Source: an uncultured Clostridia bacterium
GTDB taxonomy: Bacteria; Bacillota; Clostridia; Christensenellales; Borkfalkiaceae
NCBI GenBank assembly: GCA_944376455.1
Contig: CALWCO010000007.1
Span: 1-55,408 of the forward strand
Reading direction: 5' to 3'
DNA: 55,408 bases
Positions 1 through 8,080 of this stretch are shown here, in pieces. Numbering within the stretch: position 1 is the first letter of the stretch; the number at the start of each line of letters is the position of its first letter. A model generated the notes under the pieces. That model was not told the DNA's origin and searched no databases. It saw only the letters and a list, made by a program, of their open reading frames with translations. The position numbers were made by a program, and so were the translations under genes.

Positions 1-601
1 AGCCACAGCGGAAAGTTGCCGTTATCCAGCATTTGATTGTCCGTGCGAATAGAATAGTTCGCCACGATAAGACTGCTCTGAATGACGTAAATGAAGTACG
101 CCTGCGCGTAGGTTTCTAATACTTCAAACAGTCCGTTGACTTTCAAAGCGTCGTCGAAAGTATCGCCGTATCTTTGCAATTCATAGCCATATATCTGCCA
201 ATGAACGTTTCTATGTCGGGCAAATCTCGAGCGTTTCAATGCCACCCATGCCTTGACTGAGGCGAGATTGTACACCGTGCCATGCTCCATACAGGAGCGC
301 AGTTCGTCCTCGAAGGCGATCCACGGGAAGTACGGGAATTTCATGTCGTTGTTTTGCAATATGGCGAGCGCCTTCTGCCTGAACATGACCTCTTGCGAGA
401 GTACCATGTCCGTAATGAGCGTCGTCTTGCGCTTTCCCATCGAGCCGCAAGCCATAGATACAATGGGCAGTTCGTTAATGAACCCGCAATTCCTTGCCTC
501 GAAGTGACGCAACCTGTTCAAGGCAATATTTTTTCGCCAGCGGTTGAACTATTACTTTCCAATGCGTCCAAAAAATTTAAAAGTTTCATAAAATTTTCCA
601 T
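1..601 (-). pseudogene. Decayed P-loop NTPase gene, cut by the window edge
   Basis: On the minus strand a frame stays open from about 538 to the window edge (about 178 codons). It reads like a genuine protein, with stretches such as MACGSMGKRKTT, EVMFRQKALAIL and YAQAYFIYVIQSSL. GSMGKRKTT sits where a Walker A (GxxxxGK[ST]) belongs, but the second glycine is Arg. The frame has no good start: TAA and TAG lie just upstream. In another frame an ATG at 601 opens MENFMKLLNFLDALESN and stops at once. The two join if one base is added or lost in the T run at 529-534. I infer a frameshifted gene for a P-loop ATPase of a type found in Clostridia. Its function is unknown to me. The C-terminal part lies outside the window. 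Confidence 0.6.
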
Positions 602-636
602 AATCCGACTTCTTTGCCTCTTTTTTGAAAGATATT

Positions 637-1065
637 CTATTGGCAATACTCCTTATATTCATGTATTATTCTGTAATATATATTTTCATGGAGCCGATCG
701 TCGTCGAACGCGCGGAGAAAATCGTTCATGTCTGTTTTTTCTGTCTGTAAAGTACGCTTTTCCCCCAGATCGACAAAAAGACATCCCGCGAGCAAAAAAT
801 CACCGTTTATTTTTTTCAGTGTTTCTGTGAATAATTCTTTATTTTTACAGTGCCGCGCATACTCTTTTTCTTTGATCGTCCCCTTCTTTTTCTTCGGATA
901 ATACACCGCATTGCAGGAGCGCATATTTTCCAGGAGATATGCAAATTCATTCTGTCTCGCTTCAAAAATTTTTTCGAACAAACACGCAATATCTTTCAAG
1001 TATACTTCTTCGCTCTGAAATTCCCTTATTTGCTTTTTTGTGACGATTATGACCGCGTATGACAT
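637..1065 (-). CDS. Hypothetical protein, 142 aa
   Basis: I do not recognise the family. The ATG at 1065 is chosen over an in-frame start at 1158 because AGGGGG lies about nine bases before it. The protein starts MSYAVIIVTKKQIREF, is rich in Lys, Glu and Phe, and has no signal peptide or membrane segment, so it is probably cytosolic. A Lys cluster (YYPKKKKG) lies near residue 60, and the end is rich in acidic and Tyr residues (IYYRIIHEYKEYC). It lies among other small single genes on the same strand, next to a broken P-loop gene. That setting is typical of accessory genes such as orphan immunity proteins, but this is context only. Confidence 0.5.
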   Translation of the reverse strand: MSYAVIIVTKKQIREFQSEEVYLKDIACLFEKIFEARQNEFAYLLENMRSCNAVYYPKKKKGTIKEKEYARHCKNKELFTETLKKINGDFLLAGCLFVDLGEKRTLQTEKTDMNDFLRAFDDDRLHENIYYRIIHEYKEYCQ

Positions 1066-1197
1066 AAATCCGTGCCCCCTTTCCATACTCTTCCCTGCCG
1101 TCGAAGACAGAACGCCGCGAAAACCGATCCGCCCGGCATCCGCAAAATTTATGAACACTGAAAGCCGTCTTATTTTCGGGCCGTATGTTCAGTTCCG

Positions 1198-1677
1198 TCA
1201 TCGGATATTTTCCCCGGTGAAGAAGTCCAATTTTATCGGTTTCTGATTGTAATCGATCAATTCGATGCAGTCATTGCCTGTTCCGCGCAAATCGATAATC
1301 TCGTTAAACCGTCTGTGCCAAACAATTTGAAATGCTTTTCCCAAGAGCAATACATCCGCCTCTCCTATGACCAGAACATGTTCTTTGTCGACAAGGAACT
1401 GATAAAAAGCCGACCCGATCGGATATTGTTTGATCCGGTTGCCCGCAAAACCGCAGACGCGGAAAGTTTCGCCGGCTCCGATCAGAATTTTGTCTTCAAA
1501 GACCTCGACCTGCGGCAAAATCCCGCAACAGAACTCCTGCAGGCCGAACGTCACTTCCATGTCCGCCCGGCGAATATGAATGATATAATAACGGTTATAG
1601 GTAGCGTATTCCCCGACGATAAATTTTAATTTTGCCGTGCAAAATTCACCATATTCCGTTTCTTTTATTTCTGTCAA
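1198..1677 (-). CDS. Hypothetical protein, 159 aa, TTG start
   Basis: Family not recognised. A strong ribosome site (GGAGGAGGG) lies six to seven bases before a TTG at 1677, so TTG is preferred over the ATG at 1746, which has no site. The protein starts LTEIKETEYGEF. It has a beta-rich pattern with alternating hydrophobic residues (IVGEYATYNRYYIIHIRR; KILIGAGETFRVCGF; HVLVIGEADVLLLG) and ends DFFTGENIR, with no membrane segment. The repeated beta-turn texture suggests a small beta-sandwich or partial propeller. It lies 132 bases upstream of the 142-aa gene on the same strand and could be co-transcribed. A role as an immunity-type protein is speculation from context. Confidence 0.5.
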   Translation of the reverse strand: MTEIKETEYGEFCTAKLKFIVGEYATYNRYYIIHIRRADMEVTFGLQEFCCGILPQVEVFEDKILIGAGETFRVCGFAGNRIKQYPIGSAFYQFLVDKEHVLVIGEADVLLLGKAFQIVWHRRFNEIIDLRGTGNDCIELIDYNQKPIKLDFFTGENIR

Positions 1678-1844
1678 ACGTCTCCCTCCTCCGAACATCA
1701 ATCTCACCGATTTCAGGCCCTGCCGTCCGCAAGGCGTTGAAAGCATCCTTCGCCCTCGGCGAACAAGAAAACCGTTTCGGCTTCAGCCGAAAGAATTTGT
1801 GCGTCCGTTCATCGGGACGCAGATTCAAAGTGTCGTCTCGGTAC

Positions 1845-2096
1845 TTACAGGCGGCATTGAATTTCAACCGGACTTAATCCGACGGGAACAGGCGCCCGAT
1901 GCTCTTCCGAGTTTATTCCTCTTTTTATCGGAGAATTTCTTCTTTGTATAAATTCCTCTACCGCGACCGTCAGATCTTTGGAAATATCGTCGTTTTTTCC
2001 ATGCGGCGGTCAACCGTGAAAGCCCTGCGCCCCCGTAAACCACGTGCAGTGTTCCAAATCTTCGTTATAGAGCAGATCTTTTATGACATATCCGTA
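1845..2096 (-). pseudogene. Possible coding remnant with an internal stop
   Basis: Between 1678 and 2251 no intact gene is convincing. One minus-strand frame reads as protein on both sides of a single TGA at 2010-2012: YGYVIKDLLYNEDLEHC and TWFTGAQGFHG before it, and PPHGKNDDISKDLTVAVEEF, IQRRNSPIKRG after it, ending at TAA 1845. A different frame just upstream also looks coding (MQEETGVLYNTDM), which suggests a second lesion. I read this as a decayed small accessory gene. The evidence is only that the translation looks protein-like, so confidence is low. Confidence 0.3.
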
Positions 2097-2251
2097 TTAT
2101 ACAGCACACCTGTTTCCTCTTGCATTTGCGCATGACGGGAACGTTCCGCTCCGCATTGCGGGACCGAAAAGCCGTTCTTTGTATCCCGACGGCCCGGCCG
2201 TGCACTTCGTATATGCGGATATGGGTATCCCCCGCTCGATTCCTTTGCGCT

Positions 2252-2560
2252 TTATGACTTTACCTGATCTTTGGCATGCCCCGCCCGACGCTCTTCATAC
2301 CCATCGAATTCGACGACCAGCTGAAAGGAATCCAGTTCTACCCTTCCTCCCCATTCCGGTTCTATGTTGTCGTAATCAATACAGCCGATTTCCTCATGCT
2401 CGAGCATGAATCGGATATGATCTATCAGATCCAGGAAGCCCTCTTTGTTTCCGACCAGGCGGATCCATTGCCTGTCCGGATATTTGTCGGAATGATAAAT
2501 TCCGAGTTTACTGTTTTGTCTCTGTTCAAACATCGCTGCATCAATAAATTCTTCCCGCAT
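2252..2560 (-). CDS. Imm32-like small protein, 102 aa
   Basis: The start at 2560 is backed by AAGGAGAAATTT before ATG. The core IRLVGNKEGFLDLIDHI, followed by an acidic loop and a closing strand (SFQLVVEFDG), matches the pattern I associate with Imm32-type immunity proteins: a strand, a GN[KR]xG turn, a long helix, then a beta hairpin with an acidic residue before the last strand. The neighbouring gene at 2707-2958 shares this pattern, so the two are probably paralogues. Proteins of this type are usually found as immunity proteins of polymorphic toxins, or as orphans. No toxin gene is visible nearby. Assignment is from memory of the pattern and is not verified. Confidence 0.55.
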   Translation of the reverse strand: MREEFIDAAMFEQRQNSKLGIYHSDKYPDRQWIRLVGNKEGFLDLIDHIRFMLEHEEIGCIDYDNIEPEWGGRVELDSFQLVVEFDGYEERRAGHAKDQVKS

Positions 2561-2667
2561 AAATTTCTCCTTTGCGCCGCATCAAAAAAATGCGCCCCTG
2601 TCCTCCTGCGGGTGCACGTCGCGCCCCTGCCCGCATTCTTAAGGCCGTTATCTGATACGATTCAAAC

Positions 2668-2693
2668 AAAAACCGCACATTTCTTCCGTGCGG
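2668..2693 (-). terminator. Rho-independent terminator
   Basis: CCGCAC and GTGCGG form a short stem. On the minus strand it is followed by TTTTTGTTTG. It lies just after the stop of the 83-aa gene at 2707. Confidence 0.6.
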
Positions 2694-2706
2694 ACAGGTT
2701 TTTTCG

Positions 2707-2958
2707 TCAATTTTCTCCGTCCAACACCACATCCAAAGAAACGGAATCCTCCGTCAGATCCACGCCGACATCAAAATGAATATCATCCTCTTCAATGTCG
2801 CCGCTTTCCAAATATTCGGATATCTTTGCCACAAAAAATTCCAATCCTCTTTTGTTTCCGTGGATGGATATGGTAGGGCTCAACCGTATGTTGAAACGTT
2901 CATCCCAACCGCCCGGCGAAAAAGCCGTGCCCAAAACAATCTTTTCTTCTTTTTCCAT
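2707..2958 (-). CDS. Imm32-like small protein, 83 aa
   Basis: ATG at 2958 follows AGGGGAAGATAAAA. The protein has a central TISIHGNKRGLEFFVAKISE, then an acidic stretch (GDIEEDDIHFD) and a last strand SVSLDVVLDGE. The GNKxG turn followed by an amphipathic helix and a beta hairpin is the same plan as the 102-aa protein at 2252-2560, although overall similarity is modest. Both look like Imm32-type immunity proteins. The protein is acidic, has no Cys, no signal and no membrane segment, and is presumably cytosolic. A terminator follows it, so it is a single-gene unit separate from the 102-aa gene. No cognate toxin is visible. Confidence 0.55.
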   Translation of the reverse strand: MEKEEKIVLGTAFSPGGWDERFNIRLSPTISIHGNKRGLEFFVAKISEYLESGDIEEDDIHFDVGVDLTEDSVSLDVVLDGEN

Positions 2959-3136
2959 TTTTATCTTCCCCTTTGGCCGAATTTTACGCTCTCATGCCGC
3001 ATGCAACCGTATACACGGCGCCCATTCCGTGTGTAGCCAAAAAGTACGCATGAAAACTTTGTCCGCGCGTTTTTTCGGGCGAGAGAACAAGACCACCGAA
3101 CCGGGACAAAAGAACATTGTCCCTTTTCCTGCGGTG

Positions 3137-3174
3137 AAAAAACCGTCGGACTCTTTTTCCGTCCGACGGTTTTC
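3137..3174 (-). terminator. Strong rho-independent terminator
   Basis: A 13-base inverted repeat (AAAACCGTCGGAC and its complement) ends in TTTTTT on the minus strand. It lies 29 bases after the stop of the 102-aa membrane protein gene. Confidence 0.85.
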
Positions 3175-3202
3175 TTACCGTTTCTTCGATTGTTTCAAAT
3201 CA

Positions 3203-3511
3203 TTACACGGGAATCATTTCAATCAGACTGTTATACGTATCGGGGAAGAAGAGGAATACCACGATGAGCGCAAGAAGCGCAAGGAAAATGATCTTGAAAA
3301 CGATGTTCCGTTTGCTGATCGCTTCCAGTCCTACCACCGCGATGAGCACCAGCCCGCCATAGTTGCGGATGATGGACAGAACGTTATAGACCACGGGTAC
3401 CTCGTCCAGAAAATGAAAATTCGCGTCCAGAATGAGTACCGCCCAGGCGACGACCAGCACGACCGCCAGGATTTCACCGATAATGTCGAAAAGTTTTTCC
3501 AACGATTTCAT
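3203..3511 (-). CDS. Small membrane protein, 102 aa
   Basis: No family recognised. The start is well supported (AAGGAGATTGTTTTC before ATG, with a consensus promoter 40 bases upstream). Three hydrophobic segments are visible: residues about 8-28 (IIGEILAVVLVVAWAVLIL), about 42-62 (with GGLVLIAVVGLEA) and about 71-90 (IIFLALLALIVVFLFF). There is a basic loop (SKRN) between the second and third. It is a small polytopic inner-membrane protein with no catalytic motif. It stands as its own transcription unit: consensus promoter upstream and strong terminator downstream. Its function cannot be told from sequence. Confidence 0.75.
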   Translation of the reverse strand: MKSLEKLFDIIGEILAVVLVVAWAVLILDANFHFLDEVPVVYNVLSIIRNYGGLVLIAVVGLEAISKRNIVFKIIFLALLALIVVFLFFPDTYNSLIEMIPV

Positions 3512-3550
3512 GAAAACAATCTCCTTATCATTAAAGATTTCACTGCTTTC

Positions 3551-3579
3551 ATTATACCGAAAAAGGAAAAAATTGTCAA
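3551..3579 (-). promoter_or_regulatory. Consensus sigma-A promoter
   Basis: Minus strand TTGACA, 17 bases, TATAAT. It drives the small membrane protein gene starting at 3511. Both hexamers are perfect. Confidence 0.85.
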
Positions 3580-3670
3580 TGGGTTTTTAAAATTTTCTTT
3601 TTTTGTGAAAAAATAACCATATTTCCGTCATTGCGACGGCTTATCCTCCGACAAAATAACGTTTTCCGCG

Positions 3671-4774
3671 CTATTCGTCTCCGCGTTCCCTCGCGGTATT
3701 TTTTGCAAGATAGCCCGCGCGGAGCTGACCGCAGGCGCCGCCGATGTCGGAGCCCATCTGCCTTCTGAGCGTCGCGGAAATGCCGCCCTTTTCCAATCTG
3801 CCGAGAAAACGATATGCTTCCTTTTCCTCCGTCGGAGAAAGAGCGCGCTCTTTGACCTTGTTCAGCCGAATCAGATTGACATGACAGGGCTTGCCTTTTA
3901 ACAACCTGATGAGCGCATCGGCATGCGCTTCGTCGCTGTTTTCGCCTGCAATGAGGGTATATTCGAAATAGTACCGCCGCCCCGTCTTTTCAAAATAGTT
4001 CTCACACGCCTTCAATATCTTTTCAATGGACCAGGCGCGGGCAACGGGCATGATGCGCTTTCTGTCCTCGTCGGTAGTGGCATGGAGCGATACGGTGAGA
4101 TTGATCGGAATGCCTTCCTTTGCAAGGTCATACATTTTATCGACCAATCCGCAAGTGGACAGAGAAATATTCCGCGCGGAAATACCCAGCCCTTCGGGCG
4201 CGGTAACGTTCCGCAAAAACTTGATCGTATTGTCGTAATTGTCCAGCGGTTCGCCGCTGCCCATGAGCACGACATTGGTGACGGCACGGGCGTCTTTTGC
4301 GGGCATGCCCCCTTCTTCTTTTGCATTTCTCGCGTTTTCGGCGCGGAGCAGGGCGTTGACCGTCAGGATCTGACAAAGGATTTCGCCCGCGGTAAGATTT
4401 CGGATGAGTCCGTTCAATGTGGAGGCGCAGAAAGAACAGCCCATGCGGCAACCGACCTGTGTGGATACGCACTGGGTCACGCCGTATTTATAGCGCATCG
4501 CCACGCCTTCCACCAGATTGCCGTCGGCAAGAGAGAAGAGAAATTTTTCCGTCCCGTCCGAGGAAGTAAACCGCTCTTTGACCGTTACGGGCGCATCCTC
4601 AAAATGTTCCAGCAGGCGTTCTTTGAAGGTTTTGGAGAGCGTGGATATTTCGGAGATCCTCTTCCCCTGCGTCAGCCCCGCCGCGAGCTGCCCTGCACGG
4701 AATTTCTTCTCGCCGAGGGAAAGGGTCATCGCTTCCAGCTCCTGATAGGACAAGTCCTGTAAAATCTCTTTCAT
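3671..4774 (-). CDS. rlmN: 23S rRNA (adenine2503-C2)-methyltransferase / tRNA A37 C2-methyltransferase RlmN
   Basis: Radical-SAM enzyme that methylates C2 of A2503 in 23S rRNA, and in some bacteria A37 of tRNAs. The 367-aa protein has the family's CxxxCxxC iron-sulfur motif at Cys109, Cys113 and Cys116 (GCRMGCSFCAS), the SAM-binding GSGEP loop near residue 173, and the conserved GGACGQL at 346-352, whose Cys349 is the methyl-carrying or resolving cysteine. Length and domain order (N-terminal helical accessory domain, then TIM barrel) are normal. The ATG at 4774 overlaps the TGA of the upstream ybaK gene by four bases (ATGA), so the pair is translationally coupled. It is the last gene of the yicC-to-rlmN run. 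Confidence 0.97.
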   Translation of the reverse strand: MKEILQDLSYQELEAMTLSLGEKKFRAGQLAAGLTQGKRISEISTLSKTFKERLLEHFEDAPVTVKERFTSSDGTEKFLFSLADGNLVEGVAMRYKYGVTQCVSTQVGCRMGCSFCASTLNGLIRNLTAGEILCQILTVNALLRAENARNAKEEGGMPAKDARAVTNVVLMGSGEPLDNYDNTIKFLRNVTAPEGLGISARNISLSTCGLVDKMYDLAKEGIPINLTVSLHATTDEDRKRIMPVARAWSIEKILKACENYFEKTGRRYYFEYTLIAGENSDEAHADALIRLLKGKPCHVNLIRLNKVKERALSPTEEKEAYRFLGRLEKGGISATLRRQMGSDIGGACGQLRAGYLAKNTARERGDE

Positions 4775-5238
4775 TCGTTCACCACATCGGCATATTTGCC
4801 GTTCACAAGCGTTAAAAGCGTATCGGGCGGGAGTTCGACCTGAAAGCCCACTTTTCCCGCCGAGAAAATAAGCGTATCAAAGAGTTGCGCGGTATCGTTG
4901 ACGACCGTCGGAAAGAGTTTTTTCATCCCGATGGGCGAACAGCCGCCGTGAATGTAGCCCGTCAGAGGCAAAAGCTCCTTTTGCCTGATCATTTCCACGG
5001 ACTTCGCGCCCACGGCCGCCGCCGCTTTTTTGAGATGCAACGTGCAGTTGACGGGAATGACGAATACGAAATAGTTCCGCTTCCCGTCCGTCGTAACCAG
5101 CGTCTTGAATACCCTGTCCTCTTCCTGTCCGAGCGTCCGCGCGACCGATTGCCCGTCTGTCAGTTCGGGAGAATATTCGTGGGCTTTGTATTCGATTTTA
5201 TGCGCGTCCAGAAAACGCATGACGTTTGTCTTTTCCAT
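4771..5238 (-). CDS. ybaK: YbaK/EbsC-family Cys-tRNA(Pro) deacylase
   Basis: The 155-aa protein belongs to the YbaK/EbsC branch of the tRNA-editing (INS/YbaK) superfamily, which hydrolyses Cys mis-charged to tRNA-Pro. Visible family features are an N-terminal MEKTNVMRFLD, a DRVFKTLV segment with the conserved Lys near residue 45, and GGCSPIGMKKLFP near residues 99-111. The start at 5238 is chosen because GGAGAG lies six bases before it and the family begins there; the longer in-frame extension to 5496 runs antisense-like through the end of rsmB. It lies between rsmB and rlmN on the same strand and overlaps rlmN by four bases. Confidence 0.92.
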   Translation of the reverse strand: MEKTNVMRFLDAHKIEYKAHEYSPELTDGQSVARTLGQEEDRVFKTLVTTDGKRNYFVFVIPVNCTLHLKKAAAAVGAKSVEMIRQKELLPLTGYIHGGCSPIGMKKLFPTVVNDTAQLFDTLIFSAGKVGFQVELPPDTLLTLVNGKYADVVNE

Positions 5239-5320
5239 AACAGTCTCTCCGAAAAAAATGAATGCCGCTAAATGAGGGGGAAAACCGCTGAACGCGGCAA
5301 AAACGTATTTTGCAAAGATA

Positions 5321-6547
5321 TTATTTTTTGCGGCGGAGTTTGCAAAAATAGAACCCCGCGCCGAACGCCGCATCCGGCAAAAACTGCAAACCGTACGCCG
5401 TTTCCTCGTGCGGAAGCGGGTTTTTTGTACGCTCGACGGTATATTCAGGGTGTCCCGAGAGAAATTCTTCCACCACGCCGTCGTTTTCGCAAGCAAAGAC
5501 CGAACAGGTGGAATAGTACAACGCGCCGCCCTTTTTCACATAGCGCGAACAGGTTTCCAGAACGGCGCGCTGGATTTTATGCAGGGAAAGAAGGTCCTCT
5601 TCTTTTCTGTGCAGTTTGACGTCGGGATTCTCGCAGACGGTGCCCATGCCCGAACAGGGCACGTCGCACAGCACGCCGTCGAAAGCGTCCTGCAGGGTTT
5701 CGTCGAAAACAGAGGCATCGCGGCATTCCGCCGTTATGTTTTCCCGATGCATGCGTGCGGCGTATTGCCGTATGAGCTCGACGCGGTGGGCGTGCAGTTC
5801 AAACGCCCGCACGCGGGCGCATTTCGCGGCAAGAAGCACGCTCTTGCCGCCGGGCGCGGCGCAGGCGTCCAACAGTTCGCCGCACGGCTCCACGCCGTGA
5901 CAAATGGCAATCGAACCAACCGACTGAAAGGTGTAATCCCCCGCGAAAAAACCCTCGTCGCGGGTGAAATTTTTGAAAATATACGTATGTGGGAAGGGCG
6001 TATCGAGATGCTCGCGGGAGAGATAGTTTTCCTCCCCCTTTTCAAACCGTACACTCACCCCGCGGCTCTCCGCCGCCATAATCGATTCCGCGCGTTCTCC
6101 GTACTGCTTTTTCAGCAGTCTGACGGCAAAGAGCGGATAGGAATACCGCACGCTCAACCCCTCGTCCCCTTCGGGCATGGGTACGTCGTTTTGGTCAAAG
6201 CGGCGCAGGAAGGCGTTGACGAAACCGCCCATGCCGCCCTTGCCCGCGCGCTTTAAGAGCGCCACGGCGTTGTCCGTTACCATGTAGCGCGCTTTCCCCA
6301 TGAACAGCATCATATAGAGCGCGATCTTCAGCACGATGCGCACCGCGGGTTTGGGCGCTTTCGGCGCAAAAGCGCGGATGCAATGGGTGAGATAGATATC
6401 CTTTTCCAATACGCCGTAGACGATTTTCACCGTGCGGGCGCGATGGAGTTCTTCAACGGGCGTTTCGGCGAGTGCCTGTTTCAACAGCGTTCCGTCCGTA
6501 TAGATTTTCGTCAGGACCAGGTAGGGATCCGCCAAAGGATTGGTCAT
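5321..6547 (-). CDS. rsmB: 16S rRNA (cytosine967-C5)-methyltransferase RsmB
   Basis: SAM-dependent m5C methyltransferase for C967 of 16S rRNA. The protein is 408 aa, slightly short for the family. It has an N-terminal NusB-like RNA-binding domain (about 1-130) and a Rossmann methyltransferase domain. Motifs seen are DACAAPGGKS (227-236, SAM site), DVPCSG (295-300, Cys298) and YSTCSV (345-350, Cys348, the catalytic cysteine of motif VI). The ATG overlaps the fmt stop (ATGA at 6544-6547). No clear ribosome site of its own is present, so translation probably depends on coupling to fmt. The fmt-rsmB order is common in Firmicutes. Confidence 0.97.
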   Translation of the reverse strand: MTNPLADPYLVLTKIYTDGTLLKQALAETPVEELHRARTVKIVYGVLEKDIYLTHCIRAFAPKAPKPAVRIVLKIALYMMLFMGKARYMVTDNAVALLKRAGKGGMGGFVNAFLRRFDQNDVPMPEGDEGLSVRYSYPLFAVRLLKKQYGERAESIMAAESRGVSVRFEKGEENYLSREHLDTPFPHTYIFKNFTRDEGFFAGDYTFQSVGSIAICHGVEPCGELLDACAAPGGKSVLLAAKCARVRAFELHAHRVELIRQYAARMHRENITAECRDASVFDETLQDAFDGVLCDVPCSGMGTVCENPDVKLHRKEEDLLSLHKIQRAVLETCSRYVKKGGALYYSTCSVFACENDGVVEEFLSGHPEYTVERTKNPLPHEETAYGLQFLPDAAFGAGFYFCKLRRKK

Positions 6548-7470
6548 TGCAGTACCTGCCCTTTAACGAGTTTTCTGCCGTTGATCGCGTCCCCGCCCGA
6601 CATATTCTTCCCGCCCGCAAAGCGCACCTCTTCCAGCACGACCATGCCGTCCGCACACTTCACCGCCGCCTTTTTGGGAATGTTCAGGACGGTGCCGCAG
6701 GGTTCCGCGCCGTCATAGGGCGAAAAGGACGCGCGGTATACGTTGACGGGCTTGCCTTCGGCGAGAAAATACGCCGTCGGTTCAGGGTTCATGCCGCGGA
6801 TCAGATCGACGATCTTTTTCCCCGCCAAAGAGAAATCTATCTTTGCCAGTTCTTTGGTGATCTTTCCGACGAACGTCGCCTGCGCTTTATCCTGCAAAAG
6901 CAGAGCGGGACGGCCGTTTTCCGCCGCAATGAGCCGTAAGCCCTCCACGATTGCATCCCCGCCGAGAACGGAAAGCCGCGCGGCAAGTTCGCCCGCGGTC
7001 TCTTTCTCCCCGATTTCCGTGCGTTTGACGAGCAATATATCCCCCGCGTCGAGTTCCGTTTCGGTCTTCATGACCGTAACGCCCGTGTGCGTTTCGCCGT
7101 CTATGATGCACTGCTGTATGGGCGCGGCGCCGCGGTATTTGGGCAAAAGACTGGCATGGATGTTCCAGACGCCGAGCGGGAAGAGGTCCAATATCTCACG
7201 GGAGAGGATTTGTCCGAAGGCGCAGGTAACCATGAGGTCGGCGCCGAAGGCGGCAACCTTTTCCGCCTCGTCGCGGATGCGCGCGGGCTGAAAGACGGGA
7301 ATGCCGCGTTCGAGCGCAAAGGTCTTGACGGGCGGCGGGGTGATGATGCCCTTCCTGCCCGTCGGCTTGTCCCGACGGGTCACGACCCCGACCACGTCAT
7401 ATCCCGCGTCCAGGATTCTTTTCAGCGGTTCCACCGCAAATTCGGGCGTGCCTGCATAGAGTATCTTCAT
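6544..7470 (-). CDS. fmt: Methionyl-tRNA formyltransferase
   Basis: Transfers formyl from 10-formyl-THF to Met-tRNA(fMet). The 308-aa protein shows the catalytic set Asn103, His105 and Asp141 within GVWNIHASLLPKYRGAAP and the TELDAGDIL region, followed by the C-terminal OB-like domain. The ATG at 7470 is preferred over an in-frame TTG at 7494 because GAGAGGGA lies four bases before it and the protein then begins MKILYAGTPEFA as usual. It follows def by 20 bases; def and fmt act at opposite ends of the same N-formyl-Met cycle, and their pairing is typical. Confidence 0.97.
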   Translation of the reverse strand: MKILYAGTPEFAVEPLKRILDAGYDVVGVVTRRDKPTGRKGIITPPPVKTFALERGIPVFQPARIRDEAEKVAAFGADLMVTCAFGQILSREILDLFPLGVWNIHASLLPKYRGAAPIQQCIIDGETHTGVTVMKTETELDAGDILLVKRTEIGEKETAGELAARLSVLGGDAIVEGLRLIAAENGRPALLLQDKAQATFVGKITKELAKIDFSLAGKKIVDLIRGMNPEPTAYFLAEGKPVNVYRASFSPYDGAEPCGTVLNIPKKAAVKCADGMVVLEEVRFAGGKNMSGGDAINGRKLVKGQVLQ

Positions 7471-7490
7471 ATGTTCCCTCTCTTTTCCCG

Positions 7491-7946
7491 TCAATGGACG
7501 GCGATAATATCCGTCGCCTTATCGATGTAAAGAATGCCGTCAAGGTGATCGAGTTCGTGACAGATACAACGCGCAAAAAATCCCTTGGCATCGAGGGTAT
7601 GCGCCTCGCCGAAACGGTCCTGATAGGCAATTGTTACCCTGTACGGACGGGAAACCGTTCCCTGACGGCCACGGACGGAAAGGCAGCCTTCCGGACCGGA
7701 CTGTTCCCCTTTCTGTTTGAGAAAACGGGGATTGACAAATTCGAAAAATCCCTCTTCCACGTCGCACACCACCGCGCGGCGCAAAACGCCCACCTGCGGC
7801 GCGGCAAGTCCCGCGCCCTCTTCATAGCGGACGGTTTCTTTCATATCGTCCAGAAGCTGCCAGAGATTTTCGTCAAATTTTTCCACGGGGAAACATTTTT
7901 GCCGAAGCACTTCGTCCCCCACCTGTACCACTTTACGGATTGCCAT
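7491..7946 (-). CDS. def: Peptide deformylase
   Basis: Metalloenzyme that removes the formyl group from nascent proteins. All three family motifs are present in the 151-aa protein: GAGLAAPQVG (44-53), EGCLSV (86-91, metal ligand Cys88) and HELDH (130-134, ligands His130 and His134, catalytic Glu131). The C-terminal extension is short, as in type 1 enzymes common in Clostridia. AAGGAG lies upstream of the ATG. It lies between priA and fmt on the same strand, with 134 bases to priA that contain no clear terminator. Confidence 0.97.
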   Translation of the reverse strand: MAIRKVVQVGDEVLRQKCFPVEKFDENLWQLLDDMKETVRYEEGAGLAAPQVGVLRRAVVCDVEEGFFEFVNPRFLKQKGEQSGPEGCLSVRGRQGTVSRPYRVTIAYQDRFGEAHTLDAKGFFARCICHELDHLDGILYIDKATDIIAVH

Positions 7947-8080
7947 TGTATATTTTTCTCTCCTTGTCGATAGATGATACTTTTTTATTCTTTACGCGGT
8001 TTTTACGCCCGATATCCGACCGCCAAACCGATGAGATATCCGCACCATGCCCGTTTCAGACGGAAAAAATCAAATTTCCG

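Noticed and set aside
3060..3125. Third copy of the promoter repeat
   Set aside because: A loose match to the GTTCGG...GTCTTGT part is seen on the minus strand, but the -10 box is missing and identity is weak.
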